A stretch of 12,127 bases of DNA from an uncultured Clostridia bacterium (lineage in GTDB: Bacteria; Bacillota; Clostridia; TANB77; CAG-508). The translations under genes were made by a program, and so were the position numbers. The DNA is taken from the NCBI GenBank assembly GCA_934162925.1, contig CAKPJR010000025.1, positions 1-12,127 on the forward strand, written 5' to 3'. Shown here piece by piece: positions 1 to 5,871 of this stretch (position 1 is the first letter of the stretch; the number at the start of each line of letters is the position of its first letter). The notes under the pieces were generated by a model. That model saw nothing but the letters and a program-made list of their open reading frames with translations. It did not search any database and was not told where the DNA came from.

Positions 1-1
1 A

Positions 2-530
2 TTTATAATATCTCAATATGGGGGACCAGATGGAGAACTTGCAGCTTCACTTAGATATTTATCTCAAAGATTTGGAATGCCAGATCAAAAATCTAAAGCT
101 ATATTAAACGATATACGGAACTGAAGAACTTGCTCACCTTGAAATGGTAGGAACAATCGTTCATCAACTAACAGATGGATGCTCAGCAGAAGAATTAGAA
201 AAAGCAGGACTTGGAGCATATTACACTGATCATGGAGTTGGAGTATATCCACAAGCTGCTGCTGGATTTCCATTTACTGCTTCTGTATTAGCTGTAAAAG
301 GCGACCCAATTGCAGATTTACAAGAAGATTTAGCTGCTGAGCAGAAGGCAAGGGCGACATATGAAAAATTAATAGATTTATGCAAAGATGATCCAGATGT
401 ATTAGATCCGCTTCGCTTTTTAAGAGAAAGAGAAGTAGTTCATTTCCAAAGATTTGGAGAGGCATTGAGAGGAGTTCAAGATAAATTAGCAGAACGAAAA
501 ATTTATATGAATAACTGCAATAATAGATAA
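2..530 (+). CDS. cotJC: CotJC-type spore coat / manganese catalase family protein (5' end missing, +1 frame break at 116)
   Basis: The gene enters from the left edge in the frame starting at base 2 and reads SQYGGPDGELAASLRYLSQR, then breaks at base 116 and continues in the +1 frame as GTEELAHLEMVGTIVHQLT to the stop at 528-530. It belongs to the dimanganese catalase fold (ferritin-like four-helix bundle) of the CotJC coat protein. Visible likely metal ligands are the E and H of EELAH just after the break, and the E of LAAEQKAR plus the E and H of REREVVHF in the C-terminal half. In Bacillus CotJC is an inner-coat component; catalase activity of this copy is inferred only. The break is one extra C before the GGA codon of the conserved DIGTEELAH motif; without it the frame is continuous. 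It converges on udk. Family assignment is secure; function as coat protein rather than general Mn catalase is likely given the sporulation setting. Confidence 0.88.
114..119 (+). other. +1 frame break: ATA-C-GGA in cotJC
   Basis: The incoming frame reads AAC GAT ATA CGG AAC TGA and stops at once. Dropping C116 gives GAT ATA GGA ACT GAA GAA (DIGTEE), the conserved catalase motif. The base before the C is A, the glycine codon is GGA, and the next base is A. Confidence 0.85.
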
Positions 531-534
531 AGAA

Positions 535-566
535 TGTAGGGGTGGTTGAAAATAACGACCCCTACA
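535..566. repeat. Short inverted repeat TGTAGGGGT...ACCCCTACA between convergent genes
   Basis: Nine-base perfect arms (535-543 and 558-566) can extend internally by a few pairs (GTT/AAC) into a hairpin. It lies 5 nt after the cotJC stop and 36 nt past the udk stop, so it could end both transcripts, although no T-tract follows. The same arm sequence TGTAGGGG/CCCCTACA bounds a larger element at 3524-3604, so it is probably a member of a dispersed small repeat family. Confidence 0.6.
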
Positions 567-602
567 ATATATCGTAAAAGTTGCCTTAAATCTTTGGCAA
601 AT

Positions 603-1218
603 CTATATTATACTTCTAATTTTTTCTATAATCATATTTAATGCAACTATATTATATCCGCCTTCTGGAACTATAATATCTGCATATTTTTTACTAGGTT
701 CAACAAATTGTTCATGCATAGGCTTTACTGTTGTACAATATTGTGTTACAACAGAGTCTAAAGAACGACCTCTCTCTTTAACATCTCTTAAAAGCCTTCT
801 AATAAAACGAATATCAGCGTCTGTATCAACAAAAATTTTTATATCCATCATATCTCTTAATTCTTTATTTTCAAATATTAAGATTCCATCTACAATTATT
901 ACTTTTTTAGGGATTACTTCAACTGTGTTTTTTTCTCTTTGGTGTTCAACAAATGAGTACTCAGGTCTATTTATTTTATTACCTTTTTTTAATTCTTTTA
1001 AATGCTCAATTAAAAGATTGGTTTCAAAAGCATCTGGATGATCATAATTTAATTTAGTTCTCTCTTCAAATGGCATATCATAATGACTTTTATAATAGTA
1101 ATCATGAGAAATCATTGTTATATTATGTGCAAATTCTTTTTTTATATTTTCTGCAAGAGTGCTTTTACCGAGACCCAGTTCCTCCAGCAATTCCAATTAT
1201 AATAGGTTTTAATTCCAT
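603..1218 (-). CDS. udk: Uridine kinase (frame break inside the P-loop at 1170)
   Basis: Phosphorylates uridine and cytidine to UMP and CMP in pyrimidine salvage in the cytosol. Start ATG is at 1218-1216, with ribosome binding site GGAGGTT (1231-1225) 6 nt upstream. The first 16 codons read MELKPIIIGIAGGTGS, then one extra C (G1170 on the plus strand) precedes the GGT of the P-loop. After removing it the protein continues GKSTLAENIKKEF, then DYYYKSHYDMPFEER, NYDHPDAFE and VIIVDGILIF (Walker B region), all typical of uridine kinase. The corrected length is 204 residues, normal for the family. Without correction the native frame stops directly (CGG TAA). No other open start on this strand would keep the first half of the P-loop. 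Kinase activity would depend on reading through the break. Confidence 0.9.
1167..1173 (-). other. +1 frame break: TCT-C-GGT in the udk P-loop
   Basis: On the minus strand the sequence is GGG TCT CGG TAA AAG. Dropping the C gives GGG TCT GGT AAA AGC (GSGKS), the nucleotide-binding loop. The zero-frame codon is CGG followed directly by TAA. Confidence 0.85.
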
Positions 1219-1248
1219 TTATATAACCTCCAATAAATTATTAAATAT

Positions 1249-1277
1249 ATTTTAAAATATATTTTTGATAAAATCAA
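1249..1277 (-). promoter_or_regulatory. Probable sigma-A promoter of udk
   Basis: On the minus strand, TTGATT (1277-1272) and TAAAAT (1254-1249) are separated by 17 nt, about 30 nt upstream of the udk start. A perfect 22-bp AT palindrome (1243-1264, AAATATATTTT/AAAATATATTT) overlaps the -10. The background is very AT-rich, so chance matches are possible. Confidence 0.45.
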
Positions 1278-1317
1278 TAAAAATACCAAAATATATAACA
1301 TAATTAGACATATTGAT

Positions 1318-1346
1318 TTGATTTTTATCTTAAACCATAGTATAAT
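1318..1346 (+). promoter_or_regulatory. Promoter of the leader/unknown-gene unit (TTGATT-N17-TATAAT)
   Basis: The -35 TTGATT lies at 1318-1323 and a perfect -10 TATAAT at 1341-1346, with 17-nt spacing. Transcription would begin near 1353, giving a leader of about 118 nt to the first good ribosome binding site. Confidence 0.65.
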
Positions 1347-1347
1347 A

Positions 1348-1362
1348 ACCCGTGATGCGGGT
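1348..1362. promoter_or_regulatory. GC-rich palindrome ACCCG-TGATG-CGGGT at the predicted transcription start
   Basis: Five-base perfect arms of unusual GC content for this region sit just after the -10 box and across the expected start site. The position suits a repressor operator or the first hairpin of the leader. No family of regulator can be named from it. Confidence 0.3.
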
Positions 1363-1380
1363 ATAACCTGTATATATTTT

Positions 1381-1410
1381 TTTCACTAATTAGTGAGAGG
1401 AGAATCCTCT
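1381..1410 (+). promoter_or_regulatory. Overlapping hairpins in the 5' leader
   Basis: TCACTAATTAGTGA (1383-1396) is a perfect palindrome. It is followed, sharing one base, by AGAGGA-GAA-TCCTCT (1396-1410), a 6-bp stem with a 3-nt loop, and then AACTTTTT. The second hairpin plus T-run resembles a weak intrinsic terminator, so attenuation of the downstream gene is possible. I do not recognise a known riboswitch. Confidence 0.35.
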
Positions 1411-1470
1411 AACTTTTTAGTTTTACATATATAAGTATATCATCAATAAAAGTCTTAAGGAGGAGTGCTC

Positions 1471-1494
1471 ATGAGAATGTTTAATAAGTATTAA
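1471..1494 (+). CDS. Possible 7-residue leader peptide MRMFNKY
   Basis: ATG at 1471 has the best ribosome binding site of this region (AAGGAGG at 1457-1463, 7-nt spacer) yet meets TAA at 1492-1494. The frame is the same as that of the following gene, so it is either a true leader peptide, or the original start of that gene cut off by a nonsense change. No attenuation-type codon run is visible. Confidence 0.35.
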   Translation: MRMFNKY

Positions 1495-1533
1495 CCTTTG
1501 AAAGCCTATAACTATGAAGGAGTGACACTAACT

Positions 1534-2097
1534 ATGAATTTTACTACTTGTTATGAGGGAACTAATTTGCTGAGTATTTCATACTGCAATAGAAGTTTAA
1601 AAATGCTTGACAATAAGAGAAGTAATTTGTTGTATGCTAGAAGCAATTGTACTTCAATGCAAGAGGTAGTAAAAAGCCGGGAATTTGCGACAGTAGATAA
1701 TAAGATTTCCTCTTATAAAAGCATAAGAGAAAAGCTTGAAAATGATTTTAAAAAAGCAAGTGAGTATGAATTAATCGATTTTGTCGTAGATCAAATGATT
1801 CATAAAGTAGAGGAATCTAAAGCTACAAGAATATCAATTTCATTCTTTCCTGAAAGCGAATATACTGTAAAAATTGAAATTAATAACATTTTTTCAACAG
1901 AACTTACACTTAGAAAAAAAGTTTTTGAAATTTTGCGGTGTTCTAATGAAGGTCATATTGATCGCATGGAAGAAAACAAAGTTTTAAGTAAATTTAAATC
2001 AACAGCTTTCTTGAAAGAAATTGAGGATATAATAGGTAAGACAATTAGAACTAAATTACCTAACGTTTCATTCTTAATAAGCAAATTCGGTTATTAA
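1534..2097 (+). CDS. Unrecognised soluble protein (about 187 aa)
   Basis: I do not recognise the family. The product has no signal peptide and no membrane segment. It is mixed-charge and likely helical in the middle (KSIREKLENDFKKASEYEL, then IDFVVDQMIHKVEESKA), followed by a beta-rich stretch (RISISFFPESEYTVKIEIN) and another helical region. I chose ATG 1534, which has AAGGAG (1517-1522) 11 nt upstream. An upstream in-frame TTG at 1498 lacks a ribosome binding site, and an in-frame ATG at 1471 is cut off by TAA at 1492. Codon use differs from neighbours: two CGG codons (1678, 1936) and one CGC for arginine, whereas other genes here use almost only AGA and CGT. That hints at foreign origin or relaxed constraint. 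It has its own promoter and terminator. Confidence 0.6.
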   Translation: MNFTTCYEGTNLLSISYCNRSLKMLDNKRSNLLYARSNCTSMQEVVKSREFATVDNKISSYKSIREKLENDFKKASEYELIDFVVDQMIHKVEESKATRISISFFPESEYTVKIEINNIFSTELTLRKKVFEILRCSNEGHIDRMEENKVLSKFKSTAFLKEIEDIIGKTIRTKLPNVSFLISKFGY

Positions 2098-2110
2098 ACA
2101 TTTTTCAGAG

Positions 2111-2143
2111 AAAGGAGTATCTAAAAATTAGGTACTCCTTTTT
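2111..2143 (+). terminator. Rho-independent terminator
   Basis: The stem AAGGAGTATCTAA/TTAGGTACTCCTT has one T-G wobble, a 3-nt loop of A and a run of T, 13 nt after the stop of the unknown gene. It is a strong and canonical hairpin. Confidence 0.88.
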
Positions 2144-2148
2144 AAATA

Positions 2149-2176
2149 TTGACAAATTTGTTATATTAAATATAAT
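2149..2176 (+). promoter_or_regulatory. Near-consensus sigma-A promoter (TTGACA-N16-TATAAT)
   Basis: Perfect -35 (2149-2154) and perfect -10 (2171-2176) with 16-nt spacing lie 22 nt upstream of the riboflavin kinase-like gene and directly after a terminator. The gene is therefore an independent, probably constitutive unit. Confidence 0.8.
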
Positions 2177-2198
2177 AAAATAGAAAAGAGGTAGGGTT

Positions 2199-2564
2199 AT
2201 GATTTTAGAAGGACAAATTGTAAAAGGAATGGGAAAAGCAAAGAAATTTATAACAATGATGAATAAGCCTTTTTATAGTAAAACTGGAATTACACTATTT
2301 CCAGGTACTTTAAATATAAAATTAGTTAAGCTGTATAATTTATCTATAGATTACATAATTAAGGCAGAAGAATATGGTGGAAGTTTTAATGTTCAAATAC
2401 AAAAATGTAAAGTGTTACAAGAAGATGCATATATAGTCAGATCAGAAAAAAACACAGCTGACAAAGGAGACTATAAACAAGATGTTATAGAAATTGTTTC
2501 TAATGTTAACTTTAGAGACAAATATAGCTTAAAAGATGGAGATTTAATAAAAATAGAAATATAG
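2199..2564 (+). CDS. CTP-dependent riboflavin kinase-like protein (archaeal RibK / DUF120 fold)
   Basis: The 121-residue protein matches the archaeal riboflavin kinase pattern over its length. It starts MILEGQIVKGMGKAKKFI (family: G-x-V-x-x-G-x-G-x-A/G), has FPGTLNIKL at 34-42 (the PGTLN motif whose T and N bind metal and nucleotide) and ends VIEIVSNVNFRDKYSLKDGD (96-115), like the archaeal EII-x-P-x-x-LR-x-x-x-LKDGD segment. Archaeal RibK makes FMN from riboflavin using CTP. The second glycine-rich position is GKAKKF rather than the usual GEG-xxF, and the middle is shorter than in Methanocaldococcus RibK, so activity is not assured. It stands alone between a terminator and a pilin-like gene, with ribosome binding site AGAGGTAGGG. 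Bacteria normally use the unrelated RibF, so this is either an extra kinase or a repurposed domain. Confidence 0.75.
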   Translation: MILEGQIVKGMGKAKKFITMMNKPFYSKTGITLFPGTLNIKLVKLYNLSIDYIIKAEEYGGSFNVQIQKCKVLQEDAYIVRSEKNTADKGDYKQDVIEIVSNVNFRDKYSLKDGDLIKIEI

Positions 2565-2679
2565 TAAAAATAAAAAATATATAACTACAAATAAACATAA
2601 AAATTATTGAAAAATAAAATATAATGTGATAACATTATTTCATAATAGAAAAAATCACAAAAGAAAGGATGAAAAACAA

Positions 2680-3432
2680 ATGGTAAAATTAAGAACTATG
2701 CACACAAATTCCAATGGTATAACCCTAATTGCTTTAATAATAACAATAATAGTAATGTTAATATTAGTTGGAGTAACAATTACAGTAGCATTAAATGGAG
2801 GGCTATTTGAGAGTGCAACCAAAGCAGCAACAGAAACAAAAAAAGAAACAGAAAAAGAACAATTATTATCAGCAGTAGTAGGAGCAATAGGAACAGATGG
2901 AAAAGTAGATTCTACAAAAATATCACTACCAGATGGATTTCAAAAAGATGATAGCAAATCAACAGAAACAAAATTAGTAGTAAAAGGAAAAGAAGGAATA
3001 TACTGGGAAGTAAATTTAAACACTGCAGCAATAGAACCATATAATGATTCAAGTACAGGAACAACAACATATACATTTACAATAGGTGATATTGCAAATG
3101 TAGCGACATTTGAAGATGGATATATAAAAATAAAATCGGAAGATTTTTGGCCAGACAACATATCAAATGACTTAAAAAGTAGTAAAACTGCACACCCTGT
3201 ATATCCTGATATGATGAATGTGTATAATAATGTAAGTTGTTCAGATTCTACAATTCCTAATATGAGCAGTAATGATCCTGAACAATCTATATCTAGAGGA
3301 TATGTATTATGGGAAATGGGAAATGAAATATGGCTTGCTGTAAAATTAAGTGAATCAGAATCTAGCTCAGAATTTATAGATGAAACAAATTTGGAAAATT
3401 ATAAAGACATATCTTTTACAATATCAATGTAA
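2680..3432 (+). CDS. Type IV pilin-like secreted/surface protein
   Basis: The 250-residue protein has a short basic N-terminus, then SNG-ITLIALIITII... as a prepilin-type cleavage site and hydrophobic helix (residues about 12-36), then GLFESATKAATETKKETEKEQLL as the amphipathic continuation. The remainder is an acidic, Ser/Thr-rich exported domain with two cysteines too few for clear disulphide prediction. I chose ATG 2680, preceded by AAAGGA, over the upstream in-frame ATG at 2626. The usual glutamate at mature position 5 is absent (ITLIA), as is common in this clostridial family, so assembly into a true pilus is doubtful. No pilus machinery is adjacent; it is flanked by terminators and is probably monocistronic. 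The passenger domain is not one I recognise. Confidence 0.65.
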   Translation: MVKLRTMHTNSNGITLIALIITIIVMLILVGVTITVALNGGLFESATKAATETKKETEKEQLLSAVVGAIGTDGKVDSTKISLPDGFQKDDSKSTETKLVVKGKEGIYWEVNLNTAAIEPYNDSSTGTTTYTFTIGDIANVATFEDGYIKIKSEDFWPDNISNDLKSSKTAHPVYPDMMNVYNNVSCSDSTIPNMSSNDPEQSISRGYVLWEMGNEIWLAVKLSESESSSEFIDETNLENYKDISFTISM

Positions 3433-3439
3433 TATATTT

Positions 3440-3480
3440 AATTAGTAGCGAATGGACTTTACTTCCATTCGCTATTAATT
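3440..3480 (+). terminator. Long terminator hairpin after the pilin-like gene
   Basis: A 17-bp stem (AATTAGTAGCGAATGGA with TCCATTCGCTATTAATT, one G-T wobble) has a 7-nt loop and begins 7 nt after the stop. It is followed by TTGG rather than a long T-run, but its length and position make it the transcript end. Confidence 0.75.
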
Positions 3481-3523
3481 TTGGAAAGGAATATTGAATA
3501 TGACAAAAAAATATTACAAATAC

Positions 3524-3604
3524 TGTAGGGGCTATGTGTCCGCCCAAACCAAATCATTACTAGAGCAATTTCTTTGAAGGCGAGCGATTAAAATCTCCCC
3601 TACA
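3524..3604. repeat. 81-bp element with terminal inverted repeats TGTAGGGG/CCCCTACA (MITE-like)
   Basis: Arms at 3524-3531 and 3597-3604 are perfect. The interior is more GC-rich than the surroundings (GTGTCCGCCC, GGCGAGCGA) and carries no credible gene. The same arms occur at 535-566. A non-autonomous mobile element or dispersed palindromic repeat fits; no transposase is present in the window. Confidence 0.55.
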
Positions 3605-3633
3605 ATTTTTGCAATAGATTTTGCATTCCGGGT

Positions 3634-3696
3634 GAATTCAGGACAGTCTCCAAAATCCCCAAACTTGGTGATTTTGAGGGACAGTCCCTAGAATTC
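3634..3696. repeat. 63-bp imperfect palindrome bounded by GAATTC, containing GGGACAGTCCC
   Basis: The left arm (GAATTC, AGGACAGTCTCC, AAAATCCCC) and right arm (GGTGATTTTGAGG, GACAGTCCCTA, GAATTC) pair imperfectly across a loop of about 6 nt (AAACTT). The right arm also contains the self-complementary AGGGAC-A-GTCCCT. It resembles the REP-type palindromes mobilised in trans by Y1 transposases in Firmicutes; that link is inference. Together with 3524-3604 it fills the 3481-3783 gap, in which I see no gene. Confidence 0.5.
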
Positions 3697-3783
3697 CCCC
3701 TCACACAAATTACAATTTTTAGTTCTAAAATTTTTTAAACAGCATATATATATTTAAGGACAAGTATTATATAAGGAGTATAT

Positions 3784-4725
3784 ATGCTAAATTCTAATAT
3801 AATTAAATATTTTCCAGATGAAATTTCCCAAATTATAAATGAATATTTTACGCAAGATGAAGAAGAAAAAAACAAAGCAATAGAAGAAATAAGATTAAGA
3901 GTGGACAGGCCTATACAATTAAAATTTAATAAGTTTGAAAAAATTTTACAAAAAAATGTATCTCAAGAATCCATTTTAAGAACAATTCAATATGTATGTG
4001 ATAATTCTATTTATTCTTATCAAAATCAAATATGTGAAGGCTTTATAACTGTAAGAGGAGGACACAGAATAGGAAGAATTGTGTAATTGAAAATAATAAA
4101 GTCTCAAATATAAATTACATATCTAGTTTGAATTTTAGAGTTGCTAAAGAAATAAAAGGGGCTAGCAACAAATTATTAAAATATGTTTTGGATTTAGAAA
4201 AAAATAATATATATACCACATTAATTGTTTCACCACCGGGAGTACGGAAAGACTACAATTCTTAGAGATTTAATTAGAAAAATAAGTACAGGTATAGAAA
4301 AGTTAGAATTCAAAGGAATAAATGTTGGATTAGTTGATGAAAGAGGAGAAATTGCAGCAATGTATAAGGGGATTCCTCAAAATGATGTAGGAATAAGGAC
4401 AGATGTACTTGATAATATACCTAAAGCAATAGGAATGAGAATGCTTATAAGATCTATGTCTCCTAAGGTAATATCTGCAGATGAAATAGGAAATGAAAAC
4501 GAAATAGAATCAATAAATTATGCTATTTGTTCTGGAGTAAAGGGAATATTTACAGCACATGGAGGGAGTTTGGATGAAATATCTATAAATCCAACTTTAA
4601 AAGCACTATTGAAATTACACGCTTTTGAAAGAATAATATTTTTATCCGACAAACAAAGAAAGGCTGAAATAGAAAAGGTCTATGCACTAAACAGAAAAAC
4701 AACAGAATATATTGTTATGGAGTGA
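3784..4725 (+). CDS. spoIIIAA: Stage III sporulation protein AA, ATPase (two frame breaks, near 4075 and at 4245)
   Basis: First gene of the spoIIIA operon. The product is a secretion-ATPase-like (type II/IV) cytosolic motor of the mother-cell channel. The start ATG follows ATAAGGAGTATAT. The first segment reads to GFITVRGGHRIG and then hits TAA at 4084. The second frame continues NCVIENNKVSNINYISSLN and FRVAKEIKGASN to VSPPGV at 4244. After an extra C (4245) the third frame gives GKTTILRDLIRKIS, VGLVDERGEIAAMYKG, VISADEIG (Walker B) and FTAHGGS, to the stop at 4725. The summed length is about 313 residues, normal for the family. At 4075 the expected GHRIGxxGxCVIE is short by about 7 nt, so that lesion differs from the C insertion. 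Pseudogenisation is possible, but all sequence on either side is well conserved. Confidence 0.9.
4243..4248 (+). other. +1 frame break: GTA-C-GGA in the spoIIIAA P-loop
   Basis: The sequence CCA CCG GGA GTA CGG AAA GAC should read CCA CCG GGA GTA GGA AAG ACT (PPGVGKT). The extra C4245 makes a zero-frame CGG, and the zero frame stops at TAG five codons later. The base before the C is A, the codon is GGA, and the next base is A. Confidence 0.85.
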
Positions 4726-4730
4726 AGTTT

Positions 4731-5240
4731 ATGTTAGAAATTAAGATTGTTATTTATACATTTATCTTTTTATCATGTTCTTTGATTGGCATTTTAATAT
4801 CAAAGAAATATACGAATAGAGTAAATGAACTTAAAGAATTCAAAAATGCATTAAACATTTTTAAGACAAAAATACGTTATACATATGAACCAATACCAGA
4901 TATTTTTATGCAAATATCTGAAAATATAAATTCCAATATAGGAAATGTTTTTAGCCAGGCTGCAAATAAAATGAATGTTTTAGCTGCGGGAGAGGCGTGG
5001 AATATAGCTTTAAAAATGGAAGAACTAAGTATTAACCAAGAAGACAGAAATGCTTTAGAAAACTTAAGTAAATTATTAGGAAAAACAGACTTACAAGGAC
5101 AGCTTAATCAAATTGAAATGACAGAAGATTTTTTAAATGAGCAAATAAGAAAAGCTGAACAAGAAAAAAATAAAAATGAAAAAATGTATAGAACTCTAGG
5201 CGCAATAATAGGAATGGTAATAGTTATAATAGTAATGTAA
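4731..5240 (+). CDS. spoIIIAB: Stage III sporulation protein AB
   Basis: The 169-residue membrane protein has an N-terminal helix (about 5-24, VIYTFIFLSCSLIGILISKKY), a helical soluble middle, and a C-terminal helix (TLGAIIGMVIVIIVM) that ends the protein. This hairpin-like layout, similar to GspF-type platform proteins, is typical of SpoIIIAB. I chose ATG 4731, with GGAG 8 nt upstream. A GTG at 4722 overlaps the spoIIIAA stop and is the alternative start. Translation is probably coupled to spoIIIAA, whose reading frame is disrupted twice upstream. Confidence 0.93.
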   Translation: MLEIKIVIYTFIFLSCSLIGILISKKYTNRVNELKEFKNALNIFKTKIRYTYEPIPDIFMQISENINSNIGNVFSQAANKMNVLAAGEAWNIALKMEELSINQEDRNALENLSKLLGKTDLQGQLNQIEMTEDFLNEQIRKAEQEKNKNEKMYRTLGAIIGMVIVIIVM

Positions 5241-5257
5241 AGGAGAAGTTTAAGAAT

Positions 5258-5452
5258 ATGAATATCGATTTGTTATTTAAAATAGCTGCAATAGGAATAC
5301 TAGTTGCTGTGCTACATCAAGTTCTAGTAAGAGCTGGAAGAGAAGACCAAGCAATGATGACAACTTTAGCAGGTTTAGTAATTGTTCTTACTATGGTTAT
5401 TAAAGAAATAAGTACATTGTTTAATACTGTTAGGACAATGTTTGGATTATAA
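5258..5452 (+). CDS. spoIIIAC: Stage III sporulation protein AC
   Basis: The 64-residue protein has two membrane helices (about 5-25 and 33-50) around the conserved turn RAGREDQA. The family is very short and highly conserved, and length and motif match. A good ribosome binding site (AAGGAGAAG) lies 17 nt after spoIIIAB. It is thought to form part of the membrane channel with SpoIIIAD and AE. Confidence 0.95.
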   Translation: MNIDLLFKIAAIGILVAVLHQVLVRAGREDQAMMTTLAGLVIVLTMVIKEISTLFNTVRTMFGL

Positions 5453-5472
5453 AAAGAAGGGACAAGGTAAGA

Positions 5473-5859
5473 TTGGATATTGTAAAAATAATAGGAGTGG
5501 GATTATTAGCACTAATAATTATTATTATTTTAAAACAGTATAAGCCAGAATTTACGGTTTATGTCTCGATAATTGCTGGTGCAATTATCTTATTTATGGT
5601 AATAGGAAAAATACAAGCAATAATAAACCTGCTTTCTAATTTAACTAGTAAAATGGGGACAGGCAGTCAATTCTTAAAAATTCTTTTAAAAATAACAGGA
5701 ATAGCCATACTTACAGAATTTGCAGTAAGTATATGCAAAGATTCAGGAGAAACAGCTATTGCAAGTAAAATAGATTTAGGTGGCAAAATTATAATAATTA
5801 GTATTTCAATACCAATAATAACAGCACTTCTGGAGTTAGTGATAAATATATTGCCGTAA
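5473..5859 (+). CDS. spoIIIAD: Stage III sporulation protein AD
   Basis: The 128-residue protein has three to four membrane helices (MDIVKIIGVGLLALIIIII; FTVYVSIIAGAIILFMVI; ILLKITGIAILTEFAVSI; C-terminal ISIPIITALLELVINI) and the conserved CKDSGETAIASKIDLGGK stretch. It uses a TTG start with AAGG 5 nt upstream and no ATG alternative nearby. It is a membrane part of the sporulation channel. Confidence 0.94.
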   Translation: MDIVKIIGVGLLALIIIIILKQYKPEFTVYVSIIAGAIILFMVIGKIQAIINLLSNLTSKMGTGSQFLKILLKITGIAILTEFAVSICKDSGETAIASKIDLGGKIIIISISIPIITALLELVINILP

Positions 5860-5871
5860 ATCTGTCTAATT

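Noticed and set aside
1350..1470. Known riboswitch in the leader of the unknown gene
   Set aside because: Hairpins are visible but no conserved core of any class I know (c-di-GMP, TPP, SAM, FMN, guanidine) could be recognised.
3500..3577. Small open frame MTKKYYKYCRGYVSAQ... with GGAAAGGA upstream
   Set aside because: Most of it lies inside the 81-bp inverted-repeat element and its sequence shows no protein-like conservation. It may be a gene start interrupted by the repeat, but this cannot be supported.
3700..3783. Sigma-E promoter for the spoIIIA operon
   Set aside because: A sigma-E promoter is expected from the family's biology, but only loose AT-rich matches (for example CATATATA near 3742) are present, too weak to place.
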